From Atopsyche davidsoni (taxonomy: Eukaryota > Arthropoda > Insecta > Trichoptera > Hydrobiosidae): a DNA stretch of 64,000 nucleotides. The translations under genes and the position numbers were made by a program. This document shows positions 52,901-64,000 of the stretch, one piece after another (positions within the stretch are counted from its first letter, which is position 1; each line of letters starts with the position of its first letter). Location: the NCBI GenBank assembly GCA_022113835.1, contig JAILWY010000023.1, positions 10,540,001-10,604,000 of the forward strand, in the 5' to 3' direction. The notes below the pieces were generated by a model that had not been told where the DNA came from, searched no databases, and saw only the letters and a list, made by a program, of their open reading frames with translations.

Positions 52901-55900
52901 GAAACCACGTGAAAGTGTTAAGCGCTACTGCGGTAGTTACATAATTGTTAAGTCTACAATAATAAATGTGTCATATGCAATGAAGTAATTAGTATAAATA
53001 TAAATAGCATCACGTTATAAATAATGATAAACAATATTAGTGGTATGTCATGTGTTATATTAAAATCACATGTTGTATTTGCAGACCCAAACAAATAATT
53101 AAATATAATACTGTTTGCGTTCTCAATAAATCTACGGTGACTAGATTGCCTAAATACTATGCTAATCTAAAATCTAATAAGATGTATGTATAAAAATTAA
53201 TAATATAAAACACAAACGAAAGCTAATAAATGATATGAAGGTATTTTCCTGCACAAACCTATTATTTTAAATTGTTAAAATATTTAATATTATAAAATAA
53301 AATAACTTAATGTTATTTTTACCGCGATTGTATGTTTATAAAAAACAACTTTTAAATAATGTTGTCAATTCATAGAATTTCTATGGCATTCATAACTAAG
53401 AGCAAGAGATTAAAAAAAATGAGTTTGTGGACACAGGAATATAAGTTTAGTGAGTAATTTAACAGAAATGGTTTGACAAACCTGTATATGAAATTATGTT
53501 TACAAAATTAACCAACAAATATATTATTATTTAATATTTGAAATCGAAATAAAAATTAGAATAATAGTGACAGTAATTAAGTGCTTAATTCGCCGATTCG
53601 CGGTAAATTGCAAGCCCGTGTGGAATAAGTGGGTCGACATCATCAAAAATTCAAAGTAGTCAGCAGAAAAGCATCACCTTGGCTTGACTTTGAATTGGCG
53701 GCGCTGGAGTGGCTGCCGGGAGCGGGCCGGCGCGGGCCTCGCGGTGTTGACAAACAATCCACGGGAACCGAAAAATCACTTCAAACCTGTCATCGTCAGA
53801 TTAAAAAGTTTCACCGCCGGCGGAGGAGTGGAAAATAATATACCGCTTCAATATGATTGATTAAAAAATAACTGTCGGCTGAAAATGGCGGTCTGAAAAT
53901 ACTGCGGCATAGAGCAAGCGGTTCCGGATCATTACACTAATCTGCTTCGCTTTTAAAAACGGATTATAGATGGAAGGCGACAAGGGCAGCTACAGAGAAA
54001 ACTAAATGAGCAAACGAAAATTCCAAAGTGACACAACACACATTGAAGAACTGTGAGATTAAATATGACCAAAACAAAGCATAATCACGGATATGTTTAA
54101 ACAATAAAAGATATTAAAAAAGTGGCTTTCATTGATACTGGCTTTCATTTCAGTTAAAACTGTAATTCCTTAGAAAAGACAGAAGTCTAGGAAAATTTTA
54201 CAGAATATTGTTGAAGAACCCAAGGAAGTCACTCAGACCGAGTAGAACTTTTTTTTCTACGCCGTCTGCTCCTGTGACAAGGGATAAAATGAAAAAGACG
54301 CTATCCAACGAACAGATAAAAAAAATCCGATTTAAAATGGATTTTATACAAAAAAAAAAATGCTTTGGATCGTAGGTCAAAAATAGTTATAATGTTGGTA
54401 AACCACCTAACAATGAAAAGAAAAATAATAAAATAAACGAATCTGTTTCCTTTGTATTTTACTAATGGTAAGTAAATATAAATTATATGTAAATGTAAAT
54501 TTAAATAAGATGCAGATATTGAATAGCAACTACAAGGGGAGAGTTCCCACAGGGAGACTCGGCAATTATCTAATAATCCAGTCCATCTGTGCCTGCTCTG
54601 GTGGAAGCGCCGCCGGCGGTCTTGATCACCCGTGCTCTGTATCACGGGGAAGGCAACCAGAAATCCAGGTCAAAGGTTCTAGTCTCCAGCGTCAATTCCA
54701 ATGCACTACTCCGATCATTAACGTATTAGCCGAGTTGAAAAAACAACGCAACTATAAAGCCCCCTCAAGCGACTCCCCAGAGATACAAAAAAAATGTAAA
54801 AGCAGCGAAAATTATTTAATCTAAAATATCCAGTTAAATAGCTTTTTAAAATTAAAAACAGGTTCAACAAAAATATTAAAATTTGTGATAAAAACCAGTG
54901 CTAAGAATATTTTTTCAACATATGAACCGGTGTGTCACCCTGTTAAATTACTCACCGAATTTACTGCCGCATTGTCATTGTGTGAAAATTTATTGTTAGA
55001 ATTAAAAAGGTTACAATGCCGGAAACTGCGTACCCCTAACCTCCACTACCCGCTGACCGCCATTACTTATCTTCACGCTCACTAGCACGCCCTATTTGAA
55101 TGAATGAAATATACGGACTTAGCTTTTAACAACACCATTCTTGGATGACTAAATAAATATTGAATTTTTAAAATAAATATACGAAAATAGTAATAGTAAT
55201 GAGTTAAATAAATGTATCAAGATCTTAAAAGAAAAAATGAGAATTCATTGCAATAGTTTGACGACAAGGAACTCACATTCCTATATGTATTCGTGATTCA
55301 TCTACTGTATCGTAGCGGTTAAATGTGCAATGTATGTAATTAACATCGTTGGTAATTTGGCTGGTAGTATGGGATTTCTTTAGCAGTGTCGTTAAGATGG
55401 TTTATTGTATCAATTAGAATAAACTTATAACGACTAGAGGATAAAGCGGCCGCCTTATCGACGCTGAGTTTCAATAAACAAACCCGAAAGAAGTCGGATT
55501 ATAGCGCATCGCGTCATTACGATAAGAAACAGGCAGTTATTCGAGATGGGGTGGGAATAAAAAAAATCGACTACGATAAAGACAGAACCTCCCCACCCCG
55601 CCCTCGTCTCCAGGCCACACCACCCTAGTCACAACCCCAGGGACGTTATTATGTAATCCGCATCTAAGAGCAGAGAACACGATTTGACCAGATAAGGGAT
55701 GAAAAGTGAATAAAAAACGTGTCATTTCAAAGGGGCTGAATAACCAGATTTTCAGCTTTCCTTTCTTCTTTATCGATGCTTCAGTCAATGGGCTAAATAA
55801 CTATAAAGATATTCTTTTACCTTCGCACAACAAAGTCTTTTACGCGAGTTTTATCTAGTGCTTTGTTATTCAAATAAAACCATAATTTAAAAGTACATAA

Positions 55901-57830
55901 AGGAAAGCTTGTAGCAGCGGAATTGTTTTAAATAAAAACTGGATACTTTTATTTTTTATTCGACATGCGGTGGGGTAACACGTGTTTCACAATCTAAAAT
56001 AAATTTAATAAAACCGTTAAGAGATGACACGGAAAAAGAGATTATTTAAGTCTGTTTTACTTTCAAATGTTCTAATTTATTTTCTTGACGTAAGGTCTAA
56101 TATTTTGAAAGTTGTTTATTATAATTGTGCCGTCCTATTATGGACTATCTGCAATTCGAAATTAAGAGCATTCAAAAACTAACTTTAGACTTTTAGCTTT
56201 GTTTAATTGTAAGAGAAACTCATTACGATAAGTCCATTAAAGTAGATGCTAATACTTCTCAAATTTCCTTAAGAAGCTACTGGCAATAAAAACATCGCAG
56301 TATAATCTATCATTCCAGAAGCTTCTACGGACCAAAGAGGCAGTTTCTTGGGGGAGCCCTCCGGGGCCGTTACTAGAGCCCGCAAGGCATCGTCTATTCC
56401 GAATGTAAATACACCGCCAAGTTTAACGATAGGCTCTCCTTCAATAGGACTTTCCGAGAAAATATATTACGAAACTCATCGCCGGTAAAGCCTGAAAGAA
56501 AATTAAACATTAAACAGGTTTATCGACTTTCCGAGGGCGGCTGTGAAAGGCTTTCACAATCGATAATTTGAGACCATAAAATATATTAATTCATGTATTG
56601 GCTCACGGCCCGTTTGTAAAAAACGATTCGATTATATTTATATTTATGTTGGCGGCTATTTGCTTCACAAAAGATAACACTTAAAGATCAAATTCAAATA
56701 GAGATAAAGAAAAACTTGTTTGAATAATCAGATTTTTTCCGTTTAAATCAACATTAAGCTGCAATAAAAAGTACCAACAGGATATATGGAACAAGCAAAC
56801 TTTTTAACACTAAGAAAAATAAAAAAACATATTACTAATTAAATCACTGTTTTCTGTATTTTTCTTAGCGATGCATGACTTCTGTGACTCCGAGTTTTGA
56901 AGTTCTATGAGAAAGCGCAATGGCCGATGTAGAATACTCGGTTCCAGCTGCCAATTGTTTGTCGATCGATGTAGTCTGCAGAGCACTCTGCCCAAACAAA
57001 TAGTTTTTTCCCGAACGATTTGAGAGTCCGCCTCCCGGCGACCGCGGCCACCCGGTTCATGCAATATTCATTCCAGTGTTTGTTTCCGCAGAGGGACCCG
57101 ACGAGGAACGTACAGAACTACCCGTAAAGTAAAACTTCCACGCTTAAGTCATTATAATTGGCAGCGACGTAAATGCTCTCGTACGGGGTTTCAGTGCAGG
57201 AACGGCCGTATATATTTAGTTCTTTATGCGAGCAGACGGGAAAATAATATACTCTCTGCTATGATATCTCCGAATGTATATGAATTATTGAAACCGCGGG
57301 ATATGCGTTAGGAAGGAAGAAGTACACGCCGTACGTCAGTAGGTCAGCCGCAGTACACTGAAAACGCAGTACTGAATTATTCAGGGTTTGGGCGAAACGG
57401 GTACGGCGCTTTGTTCGGCTCCGGAACGGTTACTATATTCAGTCTGCGGAAAATACACGGGGTGAAGTGATATTATAAAACTATTTACCTCTCTGAAGTG
57501 TCAGTAAATCTCGGAGGGGAAAAGTACGGTACAAGTTTATGTATTACAAACCGTATTAAGAAGTATTGGAATTTTAACTTCTGGAAGAACACGCAAAAGA
57601 TAGCTTTCTAAAACCGGGAAACAATAATCATTATTCGCCTGCAAAATGCCAATAATACAATTAAGTTGGCAAAAAACCCCTATCAAATATCAAACGATCA
57701 CCGTTAGAAGAAAACCATCGAAATTTCGAGACGCTCCAAATGCGAACAAAGCAAAAGCAAAGTGGATAAGCCTGGAATCTCTTACACAAAAACACGGGAT
57801 CTTGGAAAACGCTTCGATATGAGTCTATAC

Positions 57831-57959
57831 CTGGAAATAATGGGTTGGATCTGGCAGGCCGTGGATACAAGGGAATATGCTTCTTTTTTTCAAATAACTA
57901 TTAACCCATTATTCCCAGCCGTGTGATCTTGGAGGTAGGGGGGACGAAGAGTGGGTTAA
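57831..57959. repeat. Inverted repeat with TTAA-bounded motif, piggyBac-like
   Basis: CTGGAAATAATGGGTT (57831-57846) is inverted at 57903-57918 as AACCCATTATTCCCAG, 15 of 16 matching. The second arm begins with TTAACCCA (57901-57908), and a further TGGGTTAA closes the stretch at 57952-57959. TTAA plus CCC termini recall piggyBac-type ends. No transposase is present. Confidence 0.35.
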
Positions 57960-60900
57960 CCTTATGTGAGTGATTTATGTCTCCATGAAAATAAATTTGA
58001 AAACTGTGCCTCGCTTGTTGTAGATTCTCTGCCAAGCTCGACCGGCCCAGAAGACGAGCGAAGGAAAACAATATTCCTTCAAGAAAACTAATATTGCGAG
58101 GATTCAGCTTGGGAAAGCAGTAGTACAGTCAAAATGTTACTGCTAATAAAATAAAATATATAGATATGTATATTTATTATTAACTTATTTCACATGAATT
58201 GTGTTTTGTAATTTGTAATAAAAGAGATGGAAATACAAAATAAAACAAATTACCTAGCGAAAAACCATTTTATGATTTATAAATGTGTATATAAAGGGGG
58301 GAAATTGCCAATTCAAGTTGATTTAGCGCGATCGAATGCGAGTAATTTAAGGAAAATTTATAGACACCCGATAAAATCTGAGACAGTCCATACACAAAAT
58401 AATGAGGGTATGAAAGGATAATTAATTAGTCATACCTTCGTTAGGCAAACATTGTACACTGATATTAATGAGAACGATTTGTTAGGGCCAGTAAAGAGAG
58501 ATCGTCACCATGGAGCTGCCGGGCCCCGCGACAGTGTCGGCGACCGCGGCCCTCCGACACGCGCCGTCGTTCCGTTTAGCTATCAATTAAATTACTCACA
58601 TCGCTTGCAGTCTGAGCTGCGACCCGCGTTCGTGTCCTCCCCGAGCCGAGTCGAACGGACCGGTTCTCCCGTGAGCGCCGATCCCCGATCTGTTGTTAGG
58701 ACCATTACTCATGGGAGATAACAGAACACATTAATAATGCAAGTGAAAGAATGTAGCCCTATTTTTCTTGTATTATGACTATTCATTCGGTTTTGTTATC
58801 TCGGGAGAGCCGAAAACAGAATCTCGCGAAAACAATCTCGGATTGAAAAAAATCTTTAGATATTATTTATCAATTATTTAGTATCAATTTTTCTAATCAG
58901 AGAAAACCATAATTATTGACGGTATGTGTAAAAAAAGAGAAATGAAACATAACAAGTAACTAGACGGTAACACGTTGTTTTCTTTTAACATTTTATAGAG
59001 GAGAAACTCGCGTACGAGAGTTCCGCGCACATCTCTAGAGAATTTATGTAATAAAAACAGAAAATTATAGCCGGTTCCTGCAAGCCTTAAATATAGTAGA
59101 ACAAAAGACAAGCACGTTCAGTAAAAGAAAACATAGCAAACCACATAAAGACGAGTGATAAATTATAATACAACAGTCCAGGCGAGGCAACTGGGAATAC
59201 GGGGATCTGCGAGTCTCCGCGACGGCCGCGCTGTTCCGGGAGCTCGTAAAATATTAGCACCGAGTGGGTGAGCCGCACCTCGGCCTCAAGTCGTCTACGC
59301 CAGCTTAACGAATTAAGCACAAGCATGCAGGCTTGCATGCACGCTGCAATACCTGAGTCGATAACAATTTAATACAACGCCGAAAGTATTTCATTTGGGT
59401 TTTAGAAACTACCGTCTCGAAATTATTCAACAATTCCAAATCGAAGCAGAAATTTTGCAACGTATTTTAAAATTTATAAAATGTGATTATAACAATTCCT
59501 TTCTGAAATATCAAGCGTCAACATCGCGCCGGTAAGCGGTGGCAATTTTGAATGCAATTACTTTTAAACCCGTCCAAGTCATTAAGGATAGATTTTCCAA
59601 TTTCCCTGCGCCTTAACCTGCAAATGACATCCGGCCGGCTCGCCCTCGTCTCGTGCGTGATTATGGCCGGACATTCGCGCAAATTTGTCCAAATCGCATT
59701 TGAAAACTGAAATCGATAAAATATTTTGACGCCCGATAATTGCGTTAGCTCGACTGCAGGCGACCCGACGATCGGCTGAGCGGCAAAATGAGCGACACAA
59801 TACTTCATTAGTGATCGAATCCACTTACACAGCGCCGCGCTGGTCTCATATTCACTCGACGCTTCGACGATGTCGTCGGATTTGTAAAATGCTATTGAAT
59901 AAATCACGTTTTATAACGACTCGCATTGAACATGATCAATCTAATAATTCAATTAGAACCATCCATAAATAATAATTGAATGATATAACATTAATTAATA
60001 ATACTTTCTATGATACAATAGTATTTTAATACTTTATTGTGATGTTAGAGAGTTCATAACCACGAAAATAATTTACCAGATCAATTATAGAATAATGGAA
60101 AAATACAAAAATATGTACTTTATTGGATTATAATAATAGATAGTTATTCTTGATAGAAAAAGAGAGTGAAAGCATTTTACGTAATGAGAAAAATACTTAT
60201 GTCATCTAAGCGATCGCACCTGAGTAAATAAATTAAATCGTGCCGTTAAGATACTAATAACATAAAAAAGGGGTAGGATGAAATTTACTTATTAAAATAC
60301 TCAAGCTCAAAATTCAAGTACAGTAATATTTATGAATATGATTTATATCGGTTTATCCTAATTTATTCGATTTCGACACATTAAAAGTGGCATTTTTATG
60401 TTTACAGATCTATAAATACTATTTGTATTTGAATAAAAGGGTCCTAACAGCCATTGAAAAAATACCTAATCAGAAAATTGGAGCTTCGGCGATCCTCGTA
60501 TTCCGCAGGCGTAACGTATTTCGAAGGACATATCCGGTTTCCTAGTAACGCAATACAGTCCTCCACTCCAGGCCGGCGGTCACGTCCGCAGCCCCCGCGC
60601 CGCGCCGCGCCACTTATCGCCTCCCTTCCCCCCTCGCCGTGAATCCTCGCGCCCGATTCCGGAAGTAGAGCAAACAATGCGCCGCGATAAATTGTGCTAC
60701 TCACCCTGCGAGACTTACGAGTCTAATGTAATTTAGACTAATTGAATTAAACGCAATAGGATCAAGACATAAAAAAAACGTTTTTTTTTTTTTCTCTTTG
60801 AATAGACGAAACGACTATGTAAATAGAATACAGATACATGGAATATCAATATAAATTATTTCCAACCAAACAAAAATAGACTCGAAAATGATAACGTCAA

Positions 60901-61129
60901 TTTGGATTTATCAAGCCATAATATAATAAACGCAAAATAGTCTACACACTGCGAGGTTTCGTTTACCACGTTATATCATAAAATCTATATTTGCAATAAC
61001 CTTGTTGCTACCTCTTCATATATTTCAAAATTATCTCTGGCGACAAATCAATTTGAAATGTTTTCAACGTAAATTCTACTCGCTCAAAGATTAGAGCGAT
61101 ATTCAAATAGATCTGGTATCAACAATCAC

Positions 61130-61151
61130 AGCGTCACACCGGTGTGACGCT
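61130..61151. promoter_or_regulatory. 22-bp perfect palindrome of T-box half-sites
   Basis: The left arm AGCGTCACACC (61130-61140) is exactly complementary to the right arm GGTGTGACGCT (61141-61151). The core TCACACC/GGTGTGA is the half-site of T-box factors, arranged head to head as in the known Brachyury-type palindrome. Function is inferred from the motif only. Confidence 0.45.
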
Positions 61152-61847
61152 CGCGTTGCCGCGGTCAACATATAAAAATAAACGAGTTTTTCGGTTACAT
61201 TTGTTGATTAATTCTTAGGACTAACTTGAAAGTTATGATGCCATCAGGAATGAAAAAAATGAAGTATATCGTCATTTTAAGATTAATACAATATTAATAA
61301 TGCGCAAACAAAATATCATCAAGTGCAGCTCGATTTGCAATTCCGCACATGAGAACGCTGCATAAGGACACGGTTACACTGCGGAGGCGGTACGTCTCGG
61401 CGGGGCACGGCGGCACGTGCGGCGCCCGGGGACGGCCCGTCCTGCGGATCGGAACGGAGGCAGCAGACTTTATTGCGGCTGGATATTGACATGGAATTTA
61501 CTATGGCCAGGTACTGCTGAATTTTGGAAGAGCCTTTTTTATTGTCTTCACGTTTTATAATAAATAAATTTCAATATTGAAACATAAAAATAGTTACTCT
61601 TAAATAAATAATTAAAAAAAAGTGTTGTAGTAGATAAAAATCTGAAATAGTAACATATGAAATATTTTTTTTTATATTGAGATAAGTTATAATGTTCAAC
61701 TAAATTGAGTTTTTCAAGTCTGAAAATAAGCCACCCTCGAAGATCATTTTATTATAATGAAAAATGTGAAATTTTCATTTAAACAGTTTTTGTAATTTCA
61801 AATAGCTTATATATTTTAAATGAATACATCATAAATGAAACAAAATT

Positions 61848-61864
61848 TATATATATATATATAT
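61848..61864. repeat. TA microsatellite
   Basis: An uninterrupted (TA)n tract of about 17 bases in AT-rich non-coding DNA. Confidence 0.65.
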
Positions 61865-63061
61865 AGGCATGTTGAAACATAATTTTGTGTGGCTTACGTA
61901 ATTTTAATGTTACAGTTAAATAAAACTAAACGATATTGAAGACGTCAGCGCATGAGTTGTCCAGCACCTGCAGTTTGTTGAATGTTAAAATAGTTTAACA
62001 TTCTGAAAATAATTTTATCATGTTTCCATTTAACCTTTTATGTTCGCGATTTTCCCGTACATGAAATAGCGAAACCTTTAACCAAATATGTATAGTATAA
62101 ATCTTGAACAATTTTTAGATTCCTACAATACAGAATCTTAGCATCGTAAAACAACGATTTAAACGTAAAATATAGCAGTTAAGCGGCAGTTAACCTAGTT
62201 TGCTTCTGCTAAAACAAACACGCCCATCCTAATCCCCATGAAAAAATATGATAAACATTTTTCATGCTCTTTATAGCGACGCAATGGAATAAAAAACAAA
62301 CGGCAGATATAATAAAACAAATCAAACAAATGCACAATTACGAGGCTCCTGCGAGTTCTGCGCCCCACACGAGAGAAGCGCGCAAAAGAACCCGGCGGGA
62401 GTGCAGACCGACCCAACAAACTAATCTAATTCAAGTCATTTGGAATTTGCTAAGGCTACCATCTGCATTGCGCCTGATCTCGGGTAATCTTCGGCTCCAG
62501 GTGCACCAGTTAGAGAGACTAAAAAGTATTTTAACTAAATTGTGAAACGTGTAAAACCAAACATGGCTAAATAAAGTACGGTTGTGTTATTGTTTGCTAC
62601 GCCGAAAAGGTGATGATATGCGATGCAGTGAGATATAAAGCAGGTCACTGGGCTACTACAAATAAATAAATCGCGTTTTAAATATACACAGAAATAATGA
62701 GGGCAAGGCGGGCAGTATGGGTGTGCGATGCTCTAACCAGGGCATGGGTCAGACTTTGCTGTTTGTAATAATCATTTTATTCGGTGAGATTTAGTATATT
62801 AAGCACATATTTCAAGGATAACACCTGCTTCGGGCTTGTTAGTTGAGAAAACAGTTAGTTAATAATAAAAAGTATCGGTTGTGATATTCCTATTGCCATA
62901 ATAATTTTGAGATAGTAACATAAAATTATTATTATTTGTTGAATGAAGCACAGAGTGTCTTAAAAGTTTACCTCTAATTAAACAATAAAAGCTTTTTTTT
63001 TACTGATAAATTTTTTTGTGCCTAAAAACAATTATTAAATTGAAAACCTTGAAAAACCATT

Positions 63062-63135
63062 ATGTCCCGCCTAGTAAATTGAACCTGTGACTCGTTTCCG
63101 GAAAGCAGCTTTTCTCAGCATTACACTACGAAGTG
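63062..63135 (-). repeat. tRNA-derived SINE fragment or degenerate tRNA
   Basis: On the minus strand there is an A-box-like TAGTGTAATGC (63128-63118), and 43 bases on a B-box-like GGTTCAATTTA (63085-63075), the spacing of a pol III internal promoter. The intervening sequence has an anticodon-arm-like CTGCTTTCCGG. The arms do not pair well enough for a functional tRNA. Confidence 0.35.
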
Positions 63136-64000
63136 GTAAAATTAAGTAAATTTAAAAAAGCAAAATAACCTCTAATTAAAAAAAAAAAATATCCAAAAAT
63201 TTAAACGAAATAAACACATTCGGCCATTGGCTTAATATTCTTACAGCAGGTACAGGATATTATCGAATAGTCGTTACATTTCCAGAACAGCGGAGACAGC
63301 CCTTCCGCAAAGCACACACTGAAATGAAAAACATCCCCGCAGGTGAGAAGTGGGTTAGGGGAGCGAATGTGTGAAAACAAAAACTCATTAAAATGTGTTT
63401 ACACACCCAATGGTGGCGGGTGAGTGCAGGAAATGAATTTAATAAATTAATTTCAGGGCGGAAGCGTGTAGGTCGTGGAAGGCTGCCGCGGAGTAGTTAG
63501 TAATAATGAATTTTTCGTATTTGGTGCTCGAGACCTGCACCGAGTAATCTCAGCTTTCCAGCGGTGCGATGTGACAAAACCCAACACCAGCGCGGTCGTT
63601 TTTCATCAGTTGGTAAAGTTGTAGATTTTCGATGTGTAACACTGTGAGAAAATTTAATTCAGTTTGTACAGCAAATATTTAAAAAAATAATTACGCTTTG
63701 TAAATGTATGCTAAATATGAAATTTTAATATAAACTCATTTGTGATTTTTATAGATGGAGTTTTATTTTGAATAAAGTATTGTGAATTATATGTGTAAAG
63801 AACTAAAAAGAAATTTAAAACATAAAGTCAATGAAGGCTTACTCGTTTCACTCCTCAGTCTTCACGGTGTCTTTCAACCAAACAAATCATCGCCAAGACT
63901 TTGTATCATAAATGAATTAACGGGGTGATTCATAAAGTATGTGGCAATGTAACACGCGCTGAGAGTGAGGGCAGTAGTCGGAAAATAATGACGAGTGTCG

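Larger units (their letters stand above)
49953..64000. other. Region upstream of the first recognised Eip63E exon
   Basis: The exon at 49952 begins inside a codon, so at least one more 5' coding exon must exist upstream. It may lie here or beyond the window. I see no exon that joins it in phase. The stretch is AT-rich with GC islands (about 50340-50530, 51350-51610, 53620-53830, 58490-58700, 59200-59300, 60540-60680, 61370-61470), a 22-bp palindrome near 61140, a piggyBac-like inverted repeat near 57900 and a SINE-like fragment near 63100. Confidence 0.5.

Noticed and set aside
54465..54824. Plus-strand open frame of 119 codons with a GC-rich middle
   Set aside because: Considered as a transposon or gene fragment, but no recognisable motif on either strand.
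59323..59340. Inverted GCATGCA/TGCATGC with a 4-base loop
   Set aside because: Arms of only 7 bp rich in self-complementary GCATGC; common by chance.
59518..59907. Minus-strand open frame of 129 codons
   Set aside because: No known domain, no splice-phase link to Eip63E and no repeat signature; most likely chance.

Overview
This is a eukaryotic nuclear window, almost certainly from an insect. It holds interrupted genes with GT-AG introns, long AT-rich non-coding DNA studded with short GC-rich islands, and short DNA-transposon remnants. The two genes I can reconstruct match insect and animal proteins well: the puromycin-sensitive aminopeptidase Psa and the PFTAIRE cyclin-dependent kinase Eip63E (CDK14 in vertebrates). 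The order cannot be fixed from the sequence; a moth or butterfly is plausible but unproven.

Layout, both genes on the minus strand. Positions 1-2738 carry no recognisable gene and probably include the Psa 3' UTR. Positions 2739-7685 hold the complete Psa coding sequence: ten exons, nine short introns (91-600 bp) and 863 residues, with a GC-box-rich promoter and 5' leader at about 7686-7925. Positions 7926-12807 are AT-rich spacer plus the probable Eip63E 3' UTR. Eip63E then fills most of the rest. Its last seven coding exons lie between 12808 and 49952. The last five are packed into 2.3 kb (12808-15105), followed upstream by a 13.5 kb intron, a 92-nt exon carrying the glycine loop (28596-28687), a 21.1 kb intron, and a 188-nt exon (49765-49952). 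The protein start lies further upstream and was not identified with confidence, so 49953-64000 is probably more intron or 5' region of the same gene.

The two genes are not known to share a pathway. Psa is a cytosolic zinc aminopeptidase that trims peptides. Eip63E is a membrane- and cyclin-Y-linked kinase, named for ecdysone induction in Drosophila. About 50 kb of the window is intronic or intergenic. There I report four perfect TGACGTCA octamers within 134 bp, a 22-bp perfect palindrome made of two T-box half-sites, a 333-bp non-autonomous hAT element with an intact 8-bp target duplication, a diverged three-copy tandem repeat, two copies of a kappaB-like 12-mer, a tRNA-derived SINE fragment, and two weakly supported alternative first exons for Eip63E. 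I found no rRNA, confident tRNA, CRISPR array or prokaryote-type system, and no evidence of a wholly new biological system.
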